The translations under genes and the position numbers were made by a program. Below the pieces are notes generated by a model that saw nothing but the letters and a program-made list of their open reading frames with translations, was not told the DNA's origin and did not search any database. Positions 42,035-50,535 of a DNA stretch of 64,000 nt are shown here, piece after piece. Source of the stretch: JACDHG01 sp963815295 (GTDB lineage: Bacteria > Actinomycetota > Actinomycetes > Propionibacteriales > Nocardioidaceae). Positions within the stretch are counted from its first letter, which is position 1. Every line of letters starts with the position of its first letter. The stretch covers positions 62,001 to 126,000 of the forward strand of contig CAWFFZ010000001.1 of NCBI GenBank assembly GCA_963815295.1, given 5' to 3'.

Positions 42035-42229
42035 CGCGGTATGGCTCCGGATCGTTGGGGCTTCGTGGCGACGGGGGTGTCTACCGGGTAGCCACGCTAC
42101 CCAGTCCGTCCGCGGCCTTACGCGAAGGGCGTCGTTGCTCGGCGGCAACGGTTGCAAAACATTTCATTTCATTTGGAACCGCCGCGGCTCCGATCCCGTC
42201 AGAGTGGAGACTCGAAGGAGGCCGCTCCC

Positions 42230-43105
42230 ATGCGCCACATAGTCATCGCTGTCGCCGCCGCCGCACTACTTGCGGGCTGCGGCTCGTCCACGATGGAAGC
42301 CGGAGAGTCCACCGTCGTCGTCGACGACAAGCCAGTAGCCACCCCTTATGACGGGCCGATGACCAAGGAGCGCGACTACTCCGACAACGCCACCGTGGCC
42401 GAGAGGTCCGGTGCCGCCGGGCTGGCGCTGGAGTGCGAGTTCGAGCCCTACAGCGGCGGCGGTGGCGCCTACGACAGCGGCCTCGAGTCGGTGCAGGGCA
42501 GCCCGGCAGAAGCAGTTGAGAATTGGATGGACAACGAGACATGGGGCCAGCTTCCCGAGACCGGCTACCAGATCGAACGTGAGGACGGCGATCGTGTGCT
42601 CCTGTCTTACGACGTCAACGAACGCACCAAGATCGCGTTCATCGCCGCGGACGGGATCAAGGATCACGAAGACAACGTCGGCTGGGGCGTCGAGTCGTGG
42701 GCACAGTGCGACCCGGCCGAGCTGCCTGCCAGCGTGACCGAGCCCGCCGGGATCGGGGTCTGGAAGGACGGCGCGGGAGCACGGGTGCCCGTAACCAGGG
42801 TTGAGTCGTTCCAGGGCGCCGAGCACTGCGACTGGCAGGACATCACGTTCCTGAAGGTCGGCCCGAAGCACGAGGGAGACCAGTACGTCCGCGACACCGA
42901 GGGTGAGCTGACAGACAACTTGAAGACGACGTACGACGCCAGTGCGACGCTGCCGGAGAGCGCTACCAACTCGGGATTCCACCGAGACGGTCGACAGTTA
43001 TGGCTCGCCCCGGGTCACGAGGCGGCCTACCTCGTGAGCATCGACGATGCTACTGACGTCGAGCGGTGGCCAGCCGCCAAGGGGGACGGCATCTACTGCG
43101 CCTAA
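42230..43105 (+). CDS. Putative lipoprotein of unknown function
   Basis: A 291-residue protein. ATG at 42230 with GAAGGAGG at 42213-42220. The signal peptide MRHIVIAVAAAALLAGC ends in a clear lipobox (Cys17). The mature part is acidic with several Cys (LECEFEP, WAQCDPAE, EHCDWQD, GIYCA) that could form disulfides. Internal sequence (QLPETGYQIEREDGDRVLL) matches no family I know. It is divergent from purL and convergent with the amino-acid ABC operon. Outer-surface location is likely; function unknown. Confidence 0.8.
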   Translation: MRHIVIAVAAAALLAGCGSSTMEAGESTVVVDDKPVATPYDGPMTKERDYSDNATVAERSGAAGLALECEFEPYSGGGGAYDSGLESVQGSPAEAVENWMDNETWGQLPETGYQIEREDGDRVLLSYDVNERTKIAFIAADGIKDHEDNVGWGVESWAQCDPAELPASVTEPAGIGVWKDGAGARVPVTRVESFQGAEHCDWQDITFLKVGPKHEGDQYVRDTEGELTDNLKTTYDASATLPESATNSGFHRDGRQLWLAPGHEAAYLVSIDDATDVERWPAAKGDGIYCA

Positions 43106-43109
43106 CCCC

Positions 43110-43157
43110 CGAAGTAGTGACCACCACTCAACTGTTGACTGGTCGTCACTACTTTCG
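43110..43157. terminator. Long imperfect palindrome between convergent genes
   Basis: The arms (CGAAGTAGTGACCACCACTC and its counterpart ending GTCACTACTTTCG) pair over about 23 bases with two mismatches and one bulge, and a one-base centre near 43133. It starts five bases past the lipoprotein stop codon and probably ends that transcript. The rest of the gap to 43293 holds no gene that I can see. Confidence 0.65.
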
Positions 43158-43293
43158 AGCGCAACCGCCAGCAGCCATCGCGAACGGACCCAGAGCGCTT
43201 CAGCTCGCATTGCTGCGCTCTTCATCCCGGTGCACAACCGCCAGCAGCGGGCCGAACCGAACCACCAGCACAAACAACCCGCCTTGCTGAACC

Positions 43294-44028
43294 TCAGCGC
43301 TGCAGGTGCCGAGCCAGGAACCTTGCCGTCCGCTCGTCGCGAGGACTCGAGAAGACCTGCCCCGCCGTGCCGTCCTCCACGACCTCCCCCTCGTCGAGAA
43401 ACACCACCCGATCGGCAACCTGATGCGCAAAGTCCATCTCATGCGTGGCCATCACGATCGTCATTCCGTCGCGCTTGAGCTGAGCGATCACGTCGAGCAC
43501 CTCGGCAACGAGCAAGGGATCGAGCGCAGAGGTGATCTCGTCGAGCAGCAACAGCTTGGGCTCCATCGCGATGGCGCGGACCACTGCGACACGTTGCTGC
43601 TGACCACCGGAGAGACTGTCGGGGTACGACGTGGCCTTGTCCGCGAGGCCGAACCTGTCGAGTAGCTCTCTCGCTCGGGCCTCGGCGTCCACGCGGCCTA
43701 CCCCGAGGAGTTGTCGGGGCGCGAGGGTCACATTGTCGATGACAGAGCGGTGCGGAAACAGGTTGAACGCCTGGAAAACGAGGCCGATCTCGCGACGTAC
43801 CTCATCAGCGTCAATGCGTGGATCGGTGATGTCTCGGTCGGCAAACCAGATCGTGCCGTCGTCGACGGTCTCCAAGAGGTTGATGCACCGCAACAACGTC
43901 GACTTGCCGGACCCCGACGCCCCTATCAGGCAGGTGACGTCGTGCTCAGCGACTGTCAGGTCAATGCCTTTCAGCACCGGTTGCGAGCCAAAGTGCTTGC
44001 GCACCTGTTCGAGCTCGAGAAGCGCCAT
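43294..44028 (-). CDS. Polar amino-acid ABC transporter ATP-binding protein
   Basis: ATPase of 244 residues. ATG at 44028 overlaps the permease stop codon (TGATG); the frame upstream is a shadow of the permease. Walker A GASGSGKST, Q-loop VFQAFNLFPHRSV, signature LSGGQQQRV and Walker B LLLLDEITSALDP are intact. The QAFNLFPH form is typical of GlnQ/HisP-type polar amino-acid importers. It is the last gene of a three-gene operon with permease and binding protein. Confidence 0.94.
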   Translation of the reverse strand: MALLELEQVRKHFGSQPVLKGIDLTVAEHDVTCLIGASGSGKSTLLRCINLLETVDDGTIWFADRDITDPRIDADEVRREIGLVFQAFNLFPHRSVIDNVTLAPRQLLGVGRVDAEARARELLDRFGLADKATSYPDSLSGGQQQRVAVVRAIAMEPKLLLLDEITSALDPLLVAEVLDVIAQLKRDGMTIVMATHEMDFAHQVADRVVFLDEGEVVEDGTAGQVFSSPRDERTARFLARHLQR

Positions 44029-44873
44029 CAGACACTGCCCTGCTCGCGGCGAACCTGCCGCAGCGCCAGCCAGTCCGCGATCCTGGCGAGCGGCACGGTG
44101 AGGGCGATGAAGAAGAGAGCGGCGACGACGTACGGCGTGAAGTTGAAGTCGCGGCTGGCATTGATCTGCGCTGTGCGAAGGACCTCGACCAGGCCTGCGG
44201 TCGCCACCAGCGCGGTGTCCTTCTGGAGTGAGACAAAGTCGTTGATGAGCGGCGGCACCACACGTCGAAACGCTTGCGGCAGCACGACATGCCTCATCGT
44301 CTGGCCGTAGGTGAAGCCGAGCGAGCGGCCGGCCGACCACTGGCTGGGGTGGACCGAAGCGATCCCGGCACGGATCACCTCGGCGACATACGCGCCATAG
44401 GACAGCGTGAGAGCAATCACGCCGAGCCAGAAGATGTCGCCCGGGACCCCCTGAAGCTGGAGCGCTGGAAGTCCGAAGCAGACAAGGAAGATGACGAGGA
44501 TCGTCGGGACGCCCCGGAAGACGTCGGTGTAGATGATCGCCATCAGCCGGATAGGCGCCATCGCCGGTGACGGGATCACCCGGACGATCGCGACGAGCAG
44601 CGCCACCGCGAGGATGAGGGCCTCGGCAACCAGGAAGAGCTTGATGTTGAGTACGAAGGCCGACGCGAGCTCCGGAAGCACGTCTCGCGCGTAGTCCAAA
44701 TCGAAGTAGGTGACCTGTACCCGCTCCCAACCGGGTGCGTTGACGGCCAGCAGGATCAGCGCGGCGAGGACGAGGACTGTCGAGGTGGCCGCAATCGTGC
44801 CACGTCGTACGGCACGCCGGCGGCGGTAAACGAGACGCGCGGTCTGACGATCGCTCCGCGTCCAGTCGGACAT
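44028..44873 (-). CDS. Polar amino-acid ABC transporter permease
   Basis: A 281-residue HisM/GlnP-type permease. A basic N-terminus (RLVYRRRRAVRRG) leads into about five helices. The coupling region reads SQWSAGRSLGFTYGQTMRHVVLPQAFR, and FRGVPTILVIFLVCFGLP is typical of polar amino-acid importers. Only one permease is encoded, implying a homodimer. Four bases separate it from the binding-protein gene upstream. Confidence 0.93.
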   Translation of the reverse strand: MSDWTRSDRQTARLVYRRRRAVRRGTIAATSTVLVLAALILLAVNAPGWERVQVTYFDLDYARDVLPELASAFVLNIKLFLVAEALILAVALLVAIVRVIPSPAMAPIRLMAIIYTDVFRGVPTILVIFLVCFGLPALQLQGVPGDIFWLGVIALTLSYGAYVAEVIRAGIASVHPSQWSAGRSLGFTYGQTMRHVVLPQAFRRVVPPLINDFVSLQKDTALVATAGLVEVLRTAQINASRDFNFTPYVVAALFFIALTVPLARIADWLALRQVRREQGSV

Positions 44874-44877
44874 GCGG

Positions 44878-45753
44878 TCAGGGGGTTAGCTGGGGGACGT
44901 CGACGACTTGGCTGAGCCAGCGGTCCTCGATCCCGGCGAGCGTCCCGTTGTCCTCAAGGGTGGCGATCGCCTGGTTGGCGCACTCCACGAGCGGATTGCC
45001 CTTCTCGAACAGGAGCCCGAATTCTTCGGTCTTCCCGGTCTCAGGTTGGAACTGGCCGATGATGGTGCCTTCGGGAATCTCGACGGCGGTGATGTAGAAC
45101 GCCGTGGGGAGGTCGGCAACGATCCCGTCGACCTGGCCGTTGAGGAGAGCGTTCTTGGCGATGTTGGTGTCGTCGAATACCTGGGGCGCTTGGGCCGGCT
45201 GAATCGTGTTGGTGATCGCGTCCAGCGAGGTCGTCCCGACCTGGGCTCCGAGTTTGGCATCGGCGAGATCGGCGACGCTGGTCGCGTCGGCGTACTCAGA
45301 GTCCTTGAGGGTGATGATCGCCTGCGCGGCCGAGTAGTAACCGTCGGAGAACGTGACCGCCTGCGCCCGTTTCGCGCTGATCGAGATCTGGTTGATGTCG
45401 AAGTCGAACTTCTTATCGCCGGGCTGGTAGCTGGAGTTGAACCCCACCGTCACCCATTCGACGGCGCCCCGGTCGAAGCCCATCTCGTCGGCAACGGCGT
45501 ACGCCACCGCAGACTCGAACCCCTTGCCGTTGGTCGGGTCGTCGCCCTTGAACCATGGCTCGAACGCGGGCGAGTCGGTCGCGATCGTCAAGATTCCAGG
45601 CTTGAATGTCGCCGGGTCGGCACACGCGTCAGCGGGTGGATCGGACGACTCGGTGGTCGTCGGCTCTTCACTTTCCTCGGTCGGGGCGCAACCAACAGCA
45701 AACAGGGAAACCGCGGCGGCGAACGCCACGCAGGAGGCACTTCGAGAACGCAT
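44878..45753 (-). CDS. Amino-acid ABC transporter substrate-binding lipoprotein
   Basis: A 291-residue SBP_bac_3 protein. ATG at 45753 starts MRSRSASCVAFAAAVSLFAV, with the lipobox Cys two residues further on; the frame's extension to 45852 is non-coding. A short Ser/Thr/Glu-rich linker is followed by LTIATDSPAFEPWF and FDFDINQISISAKRAQAVTF. Then come ADLADAKLGAQVGTTSLDAI and GQVDGIVADLPTAF, the usual two-lobe landmarks. It heads the binding protein-permease-ATPase operon. Ligand is probably a polar amino acid; not identifiable further. Confidence 0.93.
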   Translation of the reverse strand: MRSRSASCVAFAAAVSLFAVGCAPTEESEEPTTTESSDPPADACADPATFKPGILTIATDSPAFEPWFKGDDPTNGKGFESAVAYAVADEMGFDRGAVEWVTVGFNSSYQPGDKKFDFDINQISISAKRAQAVTFSDGYYSAAQAIITLKDSEYADATSVADLADAKLGAQVGTTSLDAITNTIQPAQAPQVFDDTNIAKNALLNGQVDGIVADLPTAFYITAVEIPEGTIIGQFQPETGKTEEFGLLFEKGNPLVECANQAIATLEDNGTLAGIEDRWLSQVVDVPQLTP

Positions 45754-45944
45754 GCCGCCATCGTAGAGCCGCCTCACCGTCGAGCAATGCAGGCGAGCCG
45801 GATTCATGCTGTGGTCTCCAGCTGGCTCGAGTGGCGCTGGTTGGCACGCCATGGTCCAATCATGGGCGTGCCCGGACGTCGTCCGGAGGGGGCAGCTCGT
45901 GGACGCGTCGGCTTACCGATGCCCGGATAGCAGAAGGAGCAGCA

Positions 45945-46802
45945 ATGCGGACCAAACTTCTCCAGGTACTTCTCGCCCTGGTGATGATGGCAGGAATCGG
46001 TGGCCTCGGCGCACCCTCCGCCGTTGCCATCACCGGGGGGACTCCCGATGGAGAGACACATCCCAATGTCGGCCTCATCCTGTTCTACGACCCGGACGGC
46101 CGGTTCCGCTGCAGTGCCACCCTAGTTTCGCCCACTGTCCTGCTGACAGCAGCACACTGCACGGACGGAACGCTTGGCAGCACCTTGGTCACGTTCGACT
46201 CCGTCATCGCCGAGCAGCCCCCGTCGCCGTTCCCCGTGGCGGCGGACCCTTCGGTCGGATACACGCCTGAGGAGATCGCCGCAGCCGGCTACCTCTCCGG
46301 AACCGCGTACACACACCCCGACTACTCGGGATTCACGGACCTCAATAATTGGAACGACGTGGGGGTCATCGTGTTGGACGCGCCCGTCACCAACATCGCC
46401 CCGGCGGCCATTGCGGAAGAGAACACGCTAGACGCCTACCGGCAGCCGTTGCTCCAGGGAACCTTGTTCACGACGGTCGGGTACGGCACTGAGGTCCGCA
46501 AGGCCGAATCGGGCCCGCAGAAGCCGCAACCGATGTCATACCCGCTGATACGGCGCTACGCCATCCAGCCGGGCCAGAAGCTGACCCCGCAGATCCTTCA
46601 GCTGAACGGCAACCTGAACGACAACCGAGGCAGCGGTGGCTCCTGCTTCGGTGACTCGGGCGGTCCCGCGTTCCTCGACGGCGAAATCGTCGCCGTATCG
46701 AGCTACGTCTACACCTCGAACTGCCGCTACCTCAGCGGGTACCAGCGGGTCGAGATTGGCGGCGTCCTGGACTGGCTCGAGACGTTCGGCATCACTCCGT
46801 GA
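45945..46802 (+). CDS. Secreted trypsin-like serine protease
   Basis: A 285-residue S1 protease. ATG at 45945 with AAGGAG upstream. The signal peptide runs to about residue 28 (GLGAPSAVA) and the mature form would start directly ITGGTP, like the IVGG N-terminus of active trypsins, so there is no visible propeptide. Triad: His71 in LTAAHC, Asp138 in NNWNDVGVIVL, Ser238 in CFGDSGGP. It is divergent from the amino-acid ABC operon by about 190 bases. Peptide hydrolysis outside and amino-acid uptake would fit, but that link is inferred. Confidence 0.9.
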   Translation: MRTKLLQVLLALVMMAGIGGLGAPSAVAITGGTPDGETHPNVGLILFYDPDGRFRCSATLVSPTVLLTAAHCTDGTLGSTLVTFDSVIAEQPPSPFPVAADPSVGYTPEEIAAAGYLSGTAYTHPDYSGFTDLNNWNDVGVIVLDAPVTNIAPAAIAEENTLDAYRQPLLQGTLFTTVGYGTEVRKAESGPQKPQPMSYPLIRRYAIQPGQKLTPQILQLNGNLNDNRGSGGSCFGDSGGPAFLDGEIVAVSSYVYTSNCRYLSGYQRVEIGGVLDWLETFGITP

Positions 46803-46825
46803 CGTAACTGGACAGCACACTACGA

Positions 46826-46852
46826 AGGGTGGCGTCGACCTGGCGCCACCCT
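46826..46852. terminator. Hairpin between convergent protease and purQ genes
   Basis: Nine-base perfect stem AGGGTGGCG/CGCCACCCT with a nine-base loop, 24 bases past the protease stop codon and 33 from the purQ stop codon. Likely bidirectional terminator. Confidence 0.75.
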
Positions 46853-46884
46853 CACGTGGGTCGGCGGCTGCCCGATCCTGGCAC

Positions 46885-47565
46885 CTAGACCGTGGTCGGC
46901 CGGTTGCTGCTTGCGAGCGCGGACGTGAAGAAGGGCAGGCCGTCGGTGCCCGGCCCACAGAGGGACTCGACAGCGTGCTCGGGGTGGGGCATCAGCCCGA
47001 CGACGTTGCCTCGCTCGTTGGTGATCCCGGCTATGTCGTTGAGTGAGCCGTTCGGGTTGCCGTCGAGGTAGCGGACCACCACCTGGCCCTCGCCCTCAAG
47101 CCGGTCGAGGGTCGATGCGTCGGCGACATACCCCCCCTCGCCGTTCTTGAGCACGATCGTCACTTCCGCGCCGGCTTCGTAGCCCGAGGTCCACGATGTG
47201 TTGGTGTTTTCGATGCGTAACTGCTGGTCGCGGCAGACGAACTTTCGGTGGTCGTTGCGGACGAGAGCCCCCGGAAGCAGCTGCGACTCACAAAGGATCT
47301 GGAAGCCGTTGCAGATACCGAGCACAGGCATCCCGGCTGTGGCGGCGTCGATCACCTGGGTCATGACTGGCGCGAAGCGCGCAATCGCACCGCACCGCAG
47401 GTAGTCGCCGTACGAGAATCCACCAGGCAGCACCACCGCGTCGACGCCGCGAAGGTCGTGGTCGCCGTGCCACAGGGCGACGGCCTCGGCGCCGGCGATC
47501 GTCACGGCGCGGCGCGCGTCGACATCGTCGAGGGAGCCGGGGAACGTGACCACGCCGACCTTCAT
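46885..47565 (-). CDS. purQ: Phosphoribosylformylglycinamidine synthase glutaminase subunit PurQ
   Basis: Class I glutamine amidotransferase of 226 residues that supplies ammonia to PurL. VVLPGGFSYGDYLRCGAIAR forms the oxyanion region, the nucleophile Cys is in VLGICNGFQILCE, and the His-Glu pair is near the end in GLMPHPEHAVE. Ten bases separate it from purS upstream on the same strand, a purS-purQ operon. purL lies about 5 kb away instead of next door. Confidence 0.96.
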   Translation of the reverse strand: MKVGVVTFPGSLDDVDARRAVTIAGAEAVALWHGDHDLRGVDAVVLPGGFSYGDYLRCGAIARFAPVMTQVIDAATAGMPVLGICNGFQILCESQLLPGALVRNDHRKFVCRDQQLRIENTNTSWTSGYEAGAEVTIVLKNGEGGYVADASTLDRLEGEGQVVVRYLDGNPNGSLNDIAGITNERGNVVGLMPHPEHAVESLCGPGTDGLPFFTSALASSNRPTTV

Positions 47566-47575
47566 GACGGCAGCC

Positions 47576-47824
47576 TCACCGCTGCTCGACCCGCACGGTG
47601 TAGTCCTCGATCACCGGGTTGCTCAGCAGCGTTTCCGCCGCCTTGCGGACCTCTGCGAGGCGCTCTTCGGTGACATCGCCGTCGAGCTCGAGCTCAAAAC
47701 GTTTGCCCTGACGCACGTCGACGACGCCCTCGAAGCCAAGCCGTGGCAGCGCCCCATGGACAGCCTTGCCCTGCGGGTCGAGGATCTCAGGTTTCAGCAT
47801 GACGTCGACGACGACGCGGGCCAT
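47576..47824 (-). CDS. purS: Phosphoribosylformylglycinamidine synthase subunit PurS
   Basis: An 82-residue small subunit that bridges PurL and PurQ. MARVVVDVMLKPEILDPQGKAV and the following VDVRQGKRFELELDGDV match PurS closely, and the length is standard. First gene of purS-purQ. Confidence 0.95.
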   Translation of the reverse strand: MARVVVDVMLKPEILDPQGKAVHGALPRLGFEGVVDVRQGKRFELELDGDVTEERLAEVRKAAETLLSNPVIEDYTVRVEQR

Positions 47825-47890
47825 CGGAGCTCCTCAGCGGTGGGTGATGGGCGGTGCGCCTCAGTCTATGCAGCAGAGTCCGAGCCAGCG

Positions 47891-49441
47891 TTACGTGAGC
47901 TCGCGCTTGAGGATCTTTCCGGTCGCCGTCATCGGGAGCTCGTCGCGGAACTCCACCTCTCGCGGGTACTTGTACGACGCCATCTGCTCCTTTGCCCAGG
48001 CGACCAGCTCGGTCTCGGTCACAGTCGCGCCCTCGTTGCGGATGACGTACGCCTTGATCTCCTCGCCGTGCTCCTCGTTAGGTACGCCGATGACGGCCGC
48101 GAATGACACCGCCTCGTGGGAGAGCAGGACCTCCTCGACCTCACGCGGGTAGACGTTGTAGCCACCGCGGATGATCATGTCCTTCGCCCGGTCGACGATG
48201 TAGTAGTAGCCGTCCTTGTCGCGCCGGGCCAGGTCGCCGGACCGGAACCAGCCATCCCTCATCACGGCCGCCGTCTCCTCCGGCCGGTTGTAGTAGCCCT
48301 TCATGATGTTGTGACCGCGCATCGCGATCTCACCGATCTCGTCGGCGTCCTCGATCGTGTTCCAGTCGTGGTCGATCAGCTTCGTCTCGATACCCCAGAT
48401 CGGCGTACCGATGGATCCGGGCTTCGGCTCACGGTCCAGATGGTTGAACGTCGCCACCGGGGACGTCTCCGATAGGCCGTAGCCCTCGAGGATCTGGACG
48501 CCGAAGCGCTCCTTGACCTCCTTGATGATCTCGACGGGCAACGAGGCACCACCGGCGACCGCTCGGCGCAGGTTGCCGGCGATCTTCTTGACGTCGACGT
48601 CGTCTGTCAGTGCCCCGAGCAGGCCCCAGTACATTGTCGGCACCCCGGCGAAGAACGTGACCTCTTCCTTGTCCATCAGGGCGAGCGCCTGCGCGGCATC
48701 GAAGCGGGCCAGCAGCACGAGCGTCGAGCCGAGCCCGAAGCCGGCGTTCATTTGGGTCGTCTGCCCGAACGAGTGGAAGAGCGGCAGCGTCACGAGGTGG
48801 ACGTCAGGCCTCGATGGGCTCAGCTCCCAGAGCCGGTGACACGTCGTCACGTTGAACGCGATGTTGGAATGTGAGAGCTCCGCACCCTTGGGCTGGCCGG
48901 TCGTCCCGCTCGTATAGAGGATCACGGCTGTGTCGGTCGGCTCGGTGAGCGCAGTGTCAAACGTCGTCGGCTGGTCTTTGATGGCGGCAAAGAAGTGGTC
49001 GGCGCCTTCCACCGGCACCGGGCCGGAGGGATCGGCAGGTATGACGAAGAAGTGCTCGCAGGCTGGCGTGTCCTTGAAACCGGTGAGTCCCGCCTCGGCC
49101 ATCGCCAGCTCCGCCGTGCCCTCGAAGCAGAAGTACGCCTTCGCGTCCGAGTCACCGAGGTGGTAGGCGACCTCGCGCCCCTTGAACAGCACGTTCAGTG
49201 GCACCACGACAGCGCCTGCTTTCAGGATGCCGTAGTAGATGACCGGAAAGTACGGCAGGTTGGGACACGACAGCGCCACCTTGTCGCCCGGCTCGATGCC
49301 CTTCTCCACAAGGAGGTTCGCTACCTGGTTGGCCATGGCGTCGACCTTCGAGTAGGGCAGCCGCGACTCACCGTAGACCACAGCGTCCCTGTCGGGCACC
49401 TTTCGGGCGCTGTCCTCGAGCATCGCGGCCAGGTTGAACAT
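47891..49441 (-). CDS. Long-chain fatty acid--CoA ligase / AMP-binding protein
   Basis: A 516-residue acyl-activating enzyme. ATG at 49441 with GGAGGT nearby; the upstream start at 49507 adds a non-homologous stretch. AMP-binding motif YTSGTTGQPKGAELSH, A5 motif EGYGLSETSPV, GWFRSGDLARRD and IIRGGYNVYPREVEE, and the catalytic Lys in TATGKILKRELT at the C-terminus. It makes acyl-CoA from a fatty or aryl acid via acyl-AMP. It lies between purS and purC on the same strand with no obvious tie to purine synthesis. Confidence 0.9.
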   Translation of the reverse strand: MFNLAAMLEDSARKVPDRDAVVYGESRLPYSKVDAMANQVANLLVEKGIEPGDKVALSCPNLPYFPVIYYGILKAGAVVVPLNVLFKGREVAYHLGDSDAKAYFCFEGTAELAMAEAGLTGFKDTPACEHFFVIPADPSGPVPVEGADHFFAAIKDQPTTFDTALTEPTDTAVILYTSGTTGQPKGAELSHSNIAFNVTTCHRLWELSPSRPDVHLVTLPLFHSFGQTTQMNAGFGLGSTLVLLARFDAAQALALMDKEEVTFFAGVPTMYWGLLGALTDDVDVKKIAGNLRRAVAGGASLPVEIIKEVKERFGVQILEGYGLSETSPVATFNHLDREPKPGSIGTPIWGIETKLIDHDWNTIEDADEIGEIAMRGHNIMKGYYNRPEETAAVMRDGWFRSGDLARRDKDGYYYIVDRAKDMIIRGGYNVYPREVEEVLLSHEAVSFAAVIGVPNEEHGEEIKAYVIRNEGATVTETELVAWAKEQMASYKYPREVEFRDELPMTATGKILKRELT

Positions 49442-49531
49442 CGCAGACCTCCAGGCAGGCGTCGGTGGGTATGCCACAACGTAGCGACCCGAGCGCCCGG
49501 TCGCCATGGCTGCCTTAGGCCGGAAGGCCGG

Positions 49532-50440
49532 TCAGCGGAATCGCTCGCCGGTAAGCCGCTCGAACGCGTCCACATAACGCGCCCGCGTCTGCGTGACCAC
49601 CTCGTCGGGGAGCGGTGGTGGCGGCTCGGCTGACCTGCGGTCCCAGCCCGACTCCGGACTCGTCAGCCAGTCCCGCACGAACTGCTTGTCGTATGACGGC
49701 TGCGCGTGCCCCGGGCGCCACTGGTCGGCCGGCCAGAACCGTGATGAGTCGGGAGTCAGCACCTCGTCGGCCAACACGATCGTGCCGTCGGGCCTGGCCC
49801 CGAACTCGAACTTGGTGTCGGCGAGGATGATGCCGCGTTCGCGGGCGATCTCCTCCGCCTTGGTATAGATCGAGAGCGTCAGCGTGCGAAGCTCGGCAGC
49901 GGTGTCGTCACCGACCGTCTGGATGACCGCCTCGAAGGAGACGTTCTGGTCGTGGTCACCTAGGTCCGCTTTGGTCGCGGGGGTGAAGATCGGCTCAGCA
50001 AGCCGCGAGCCGTTGCGGAGGCCGGGCGGCAGTTCGATCCCGCAGACGCCACCCGAGGACTGGTAGTCGGTGAACCCCGACCCGGCCAGATAACCGCGCG
50101 CCACACACTCGACTGCGAACATCGAGAGTGCCTCGCAGACAACGGCCCGACCCGCAACCTCGGCGGGCACGTCCGTCGAGACCAGGTGATTGGGCGCCAG
50201 GCGGCTCAGCTGGTCGAACCACCACAACGACATACGCGTCAGGATCACGCCCTTGTCGGGGATGTCGGGGGTGAGCACGAAGTCGAGGGCTGAGAGCCGG
50301 TCGGACGCGACCATCAGCAGCTTCCCGTCACCGAACTCATACAGGTCGCGCACCTTGCCGGAGTGGAGGTGGCGGGCTCCGGGTAGCTCGCGGGCGGCTG
50401 GGATGCCCATCGGGGCCGACGATGTCATGGCCGCCATCAT
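49532..50440 (-). CDS. purC: Phosphoribosylaminoimidazole-succinocarboxamide synthase
   Basis: SAICAR synthetase of up to 302 residues, joining aspartate to CAIR with ATP. HSGKVRDLYEFGDGKLLMVASD, IPDKGVILTRMSLWWF, VECVARGYLAGSG, LADTKFEFG and VLTPDSSRFWPADQW are the family blocks. Start is uncertain among ATGs at 50440, 50437 and 50428. The length suits the long (yeast-like) PurC form seen in actinobacteria. It is divergent from an FAD oxidoreductase gene. Confidence 0.95.
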   Translation of the reverse strand: MMAAMTSSAPMGIPAARELPGARHLHSGKVRDLYEFGDGKLLMVASDRLSALDFVLTPDIPDKGVILTRMSLWWFDQLSRLAPNHLVSTDVPAEVAGRAVVCEALSMFAVECVARGYLAGSGFTDYQSSGGVCGIELPPGLRNGSRLAEPIFTPATKADLGDHDQNVSFEAVIQTVGDDTAAELRTLTLSIYTKAEEIARERGIILADTKFEFGARPDGTIVLADEVLTPDSSRFWPADQWRPGHAQPSYDKQFVRDWLTSPESGWDRRSAEPPPPLPDEVVTQTRARYVDAFERLTGERFR

Positions 50441-50535
50441 CCCTGACGGCAGCCGACGTGGCGCAGGGGGACCGTGCCTCGTGGCGAGGCCGGGCGGCGA
50501 GTGCGGCGTCGGAGTGCTCAGGAGAGGATGGCCGT

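Noticed and set aside
40841..42091. 416-codon plus-strand frame
   Set aside because: Antisense to purL, with no recognisable motif and shadow-type composition.
46885..47824. Purine riboswitch or PurR box at purS/purQ
   Set aside because: The short spacer upstream of purS shows neither the aptamer core nor a convincing palindrome.
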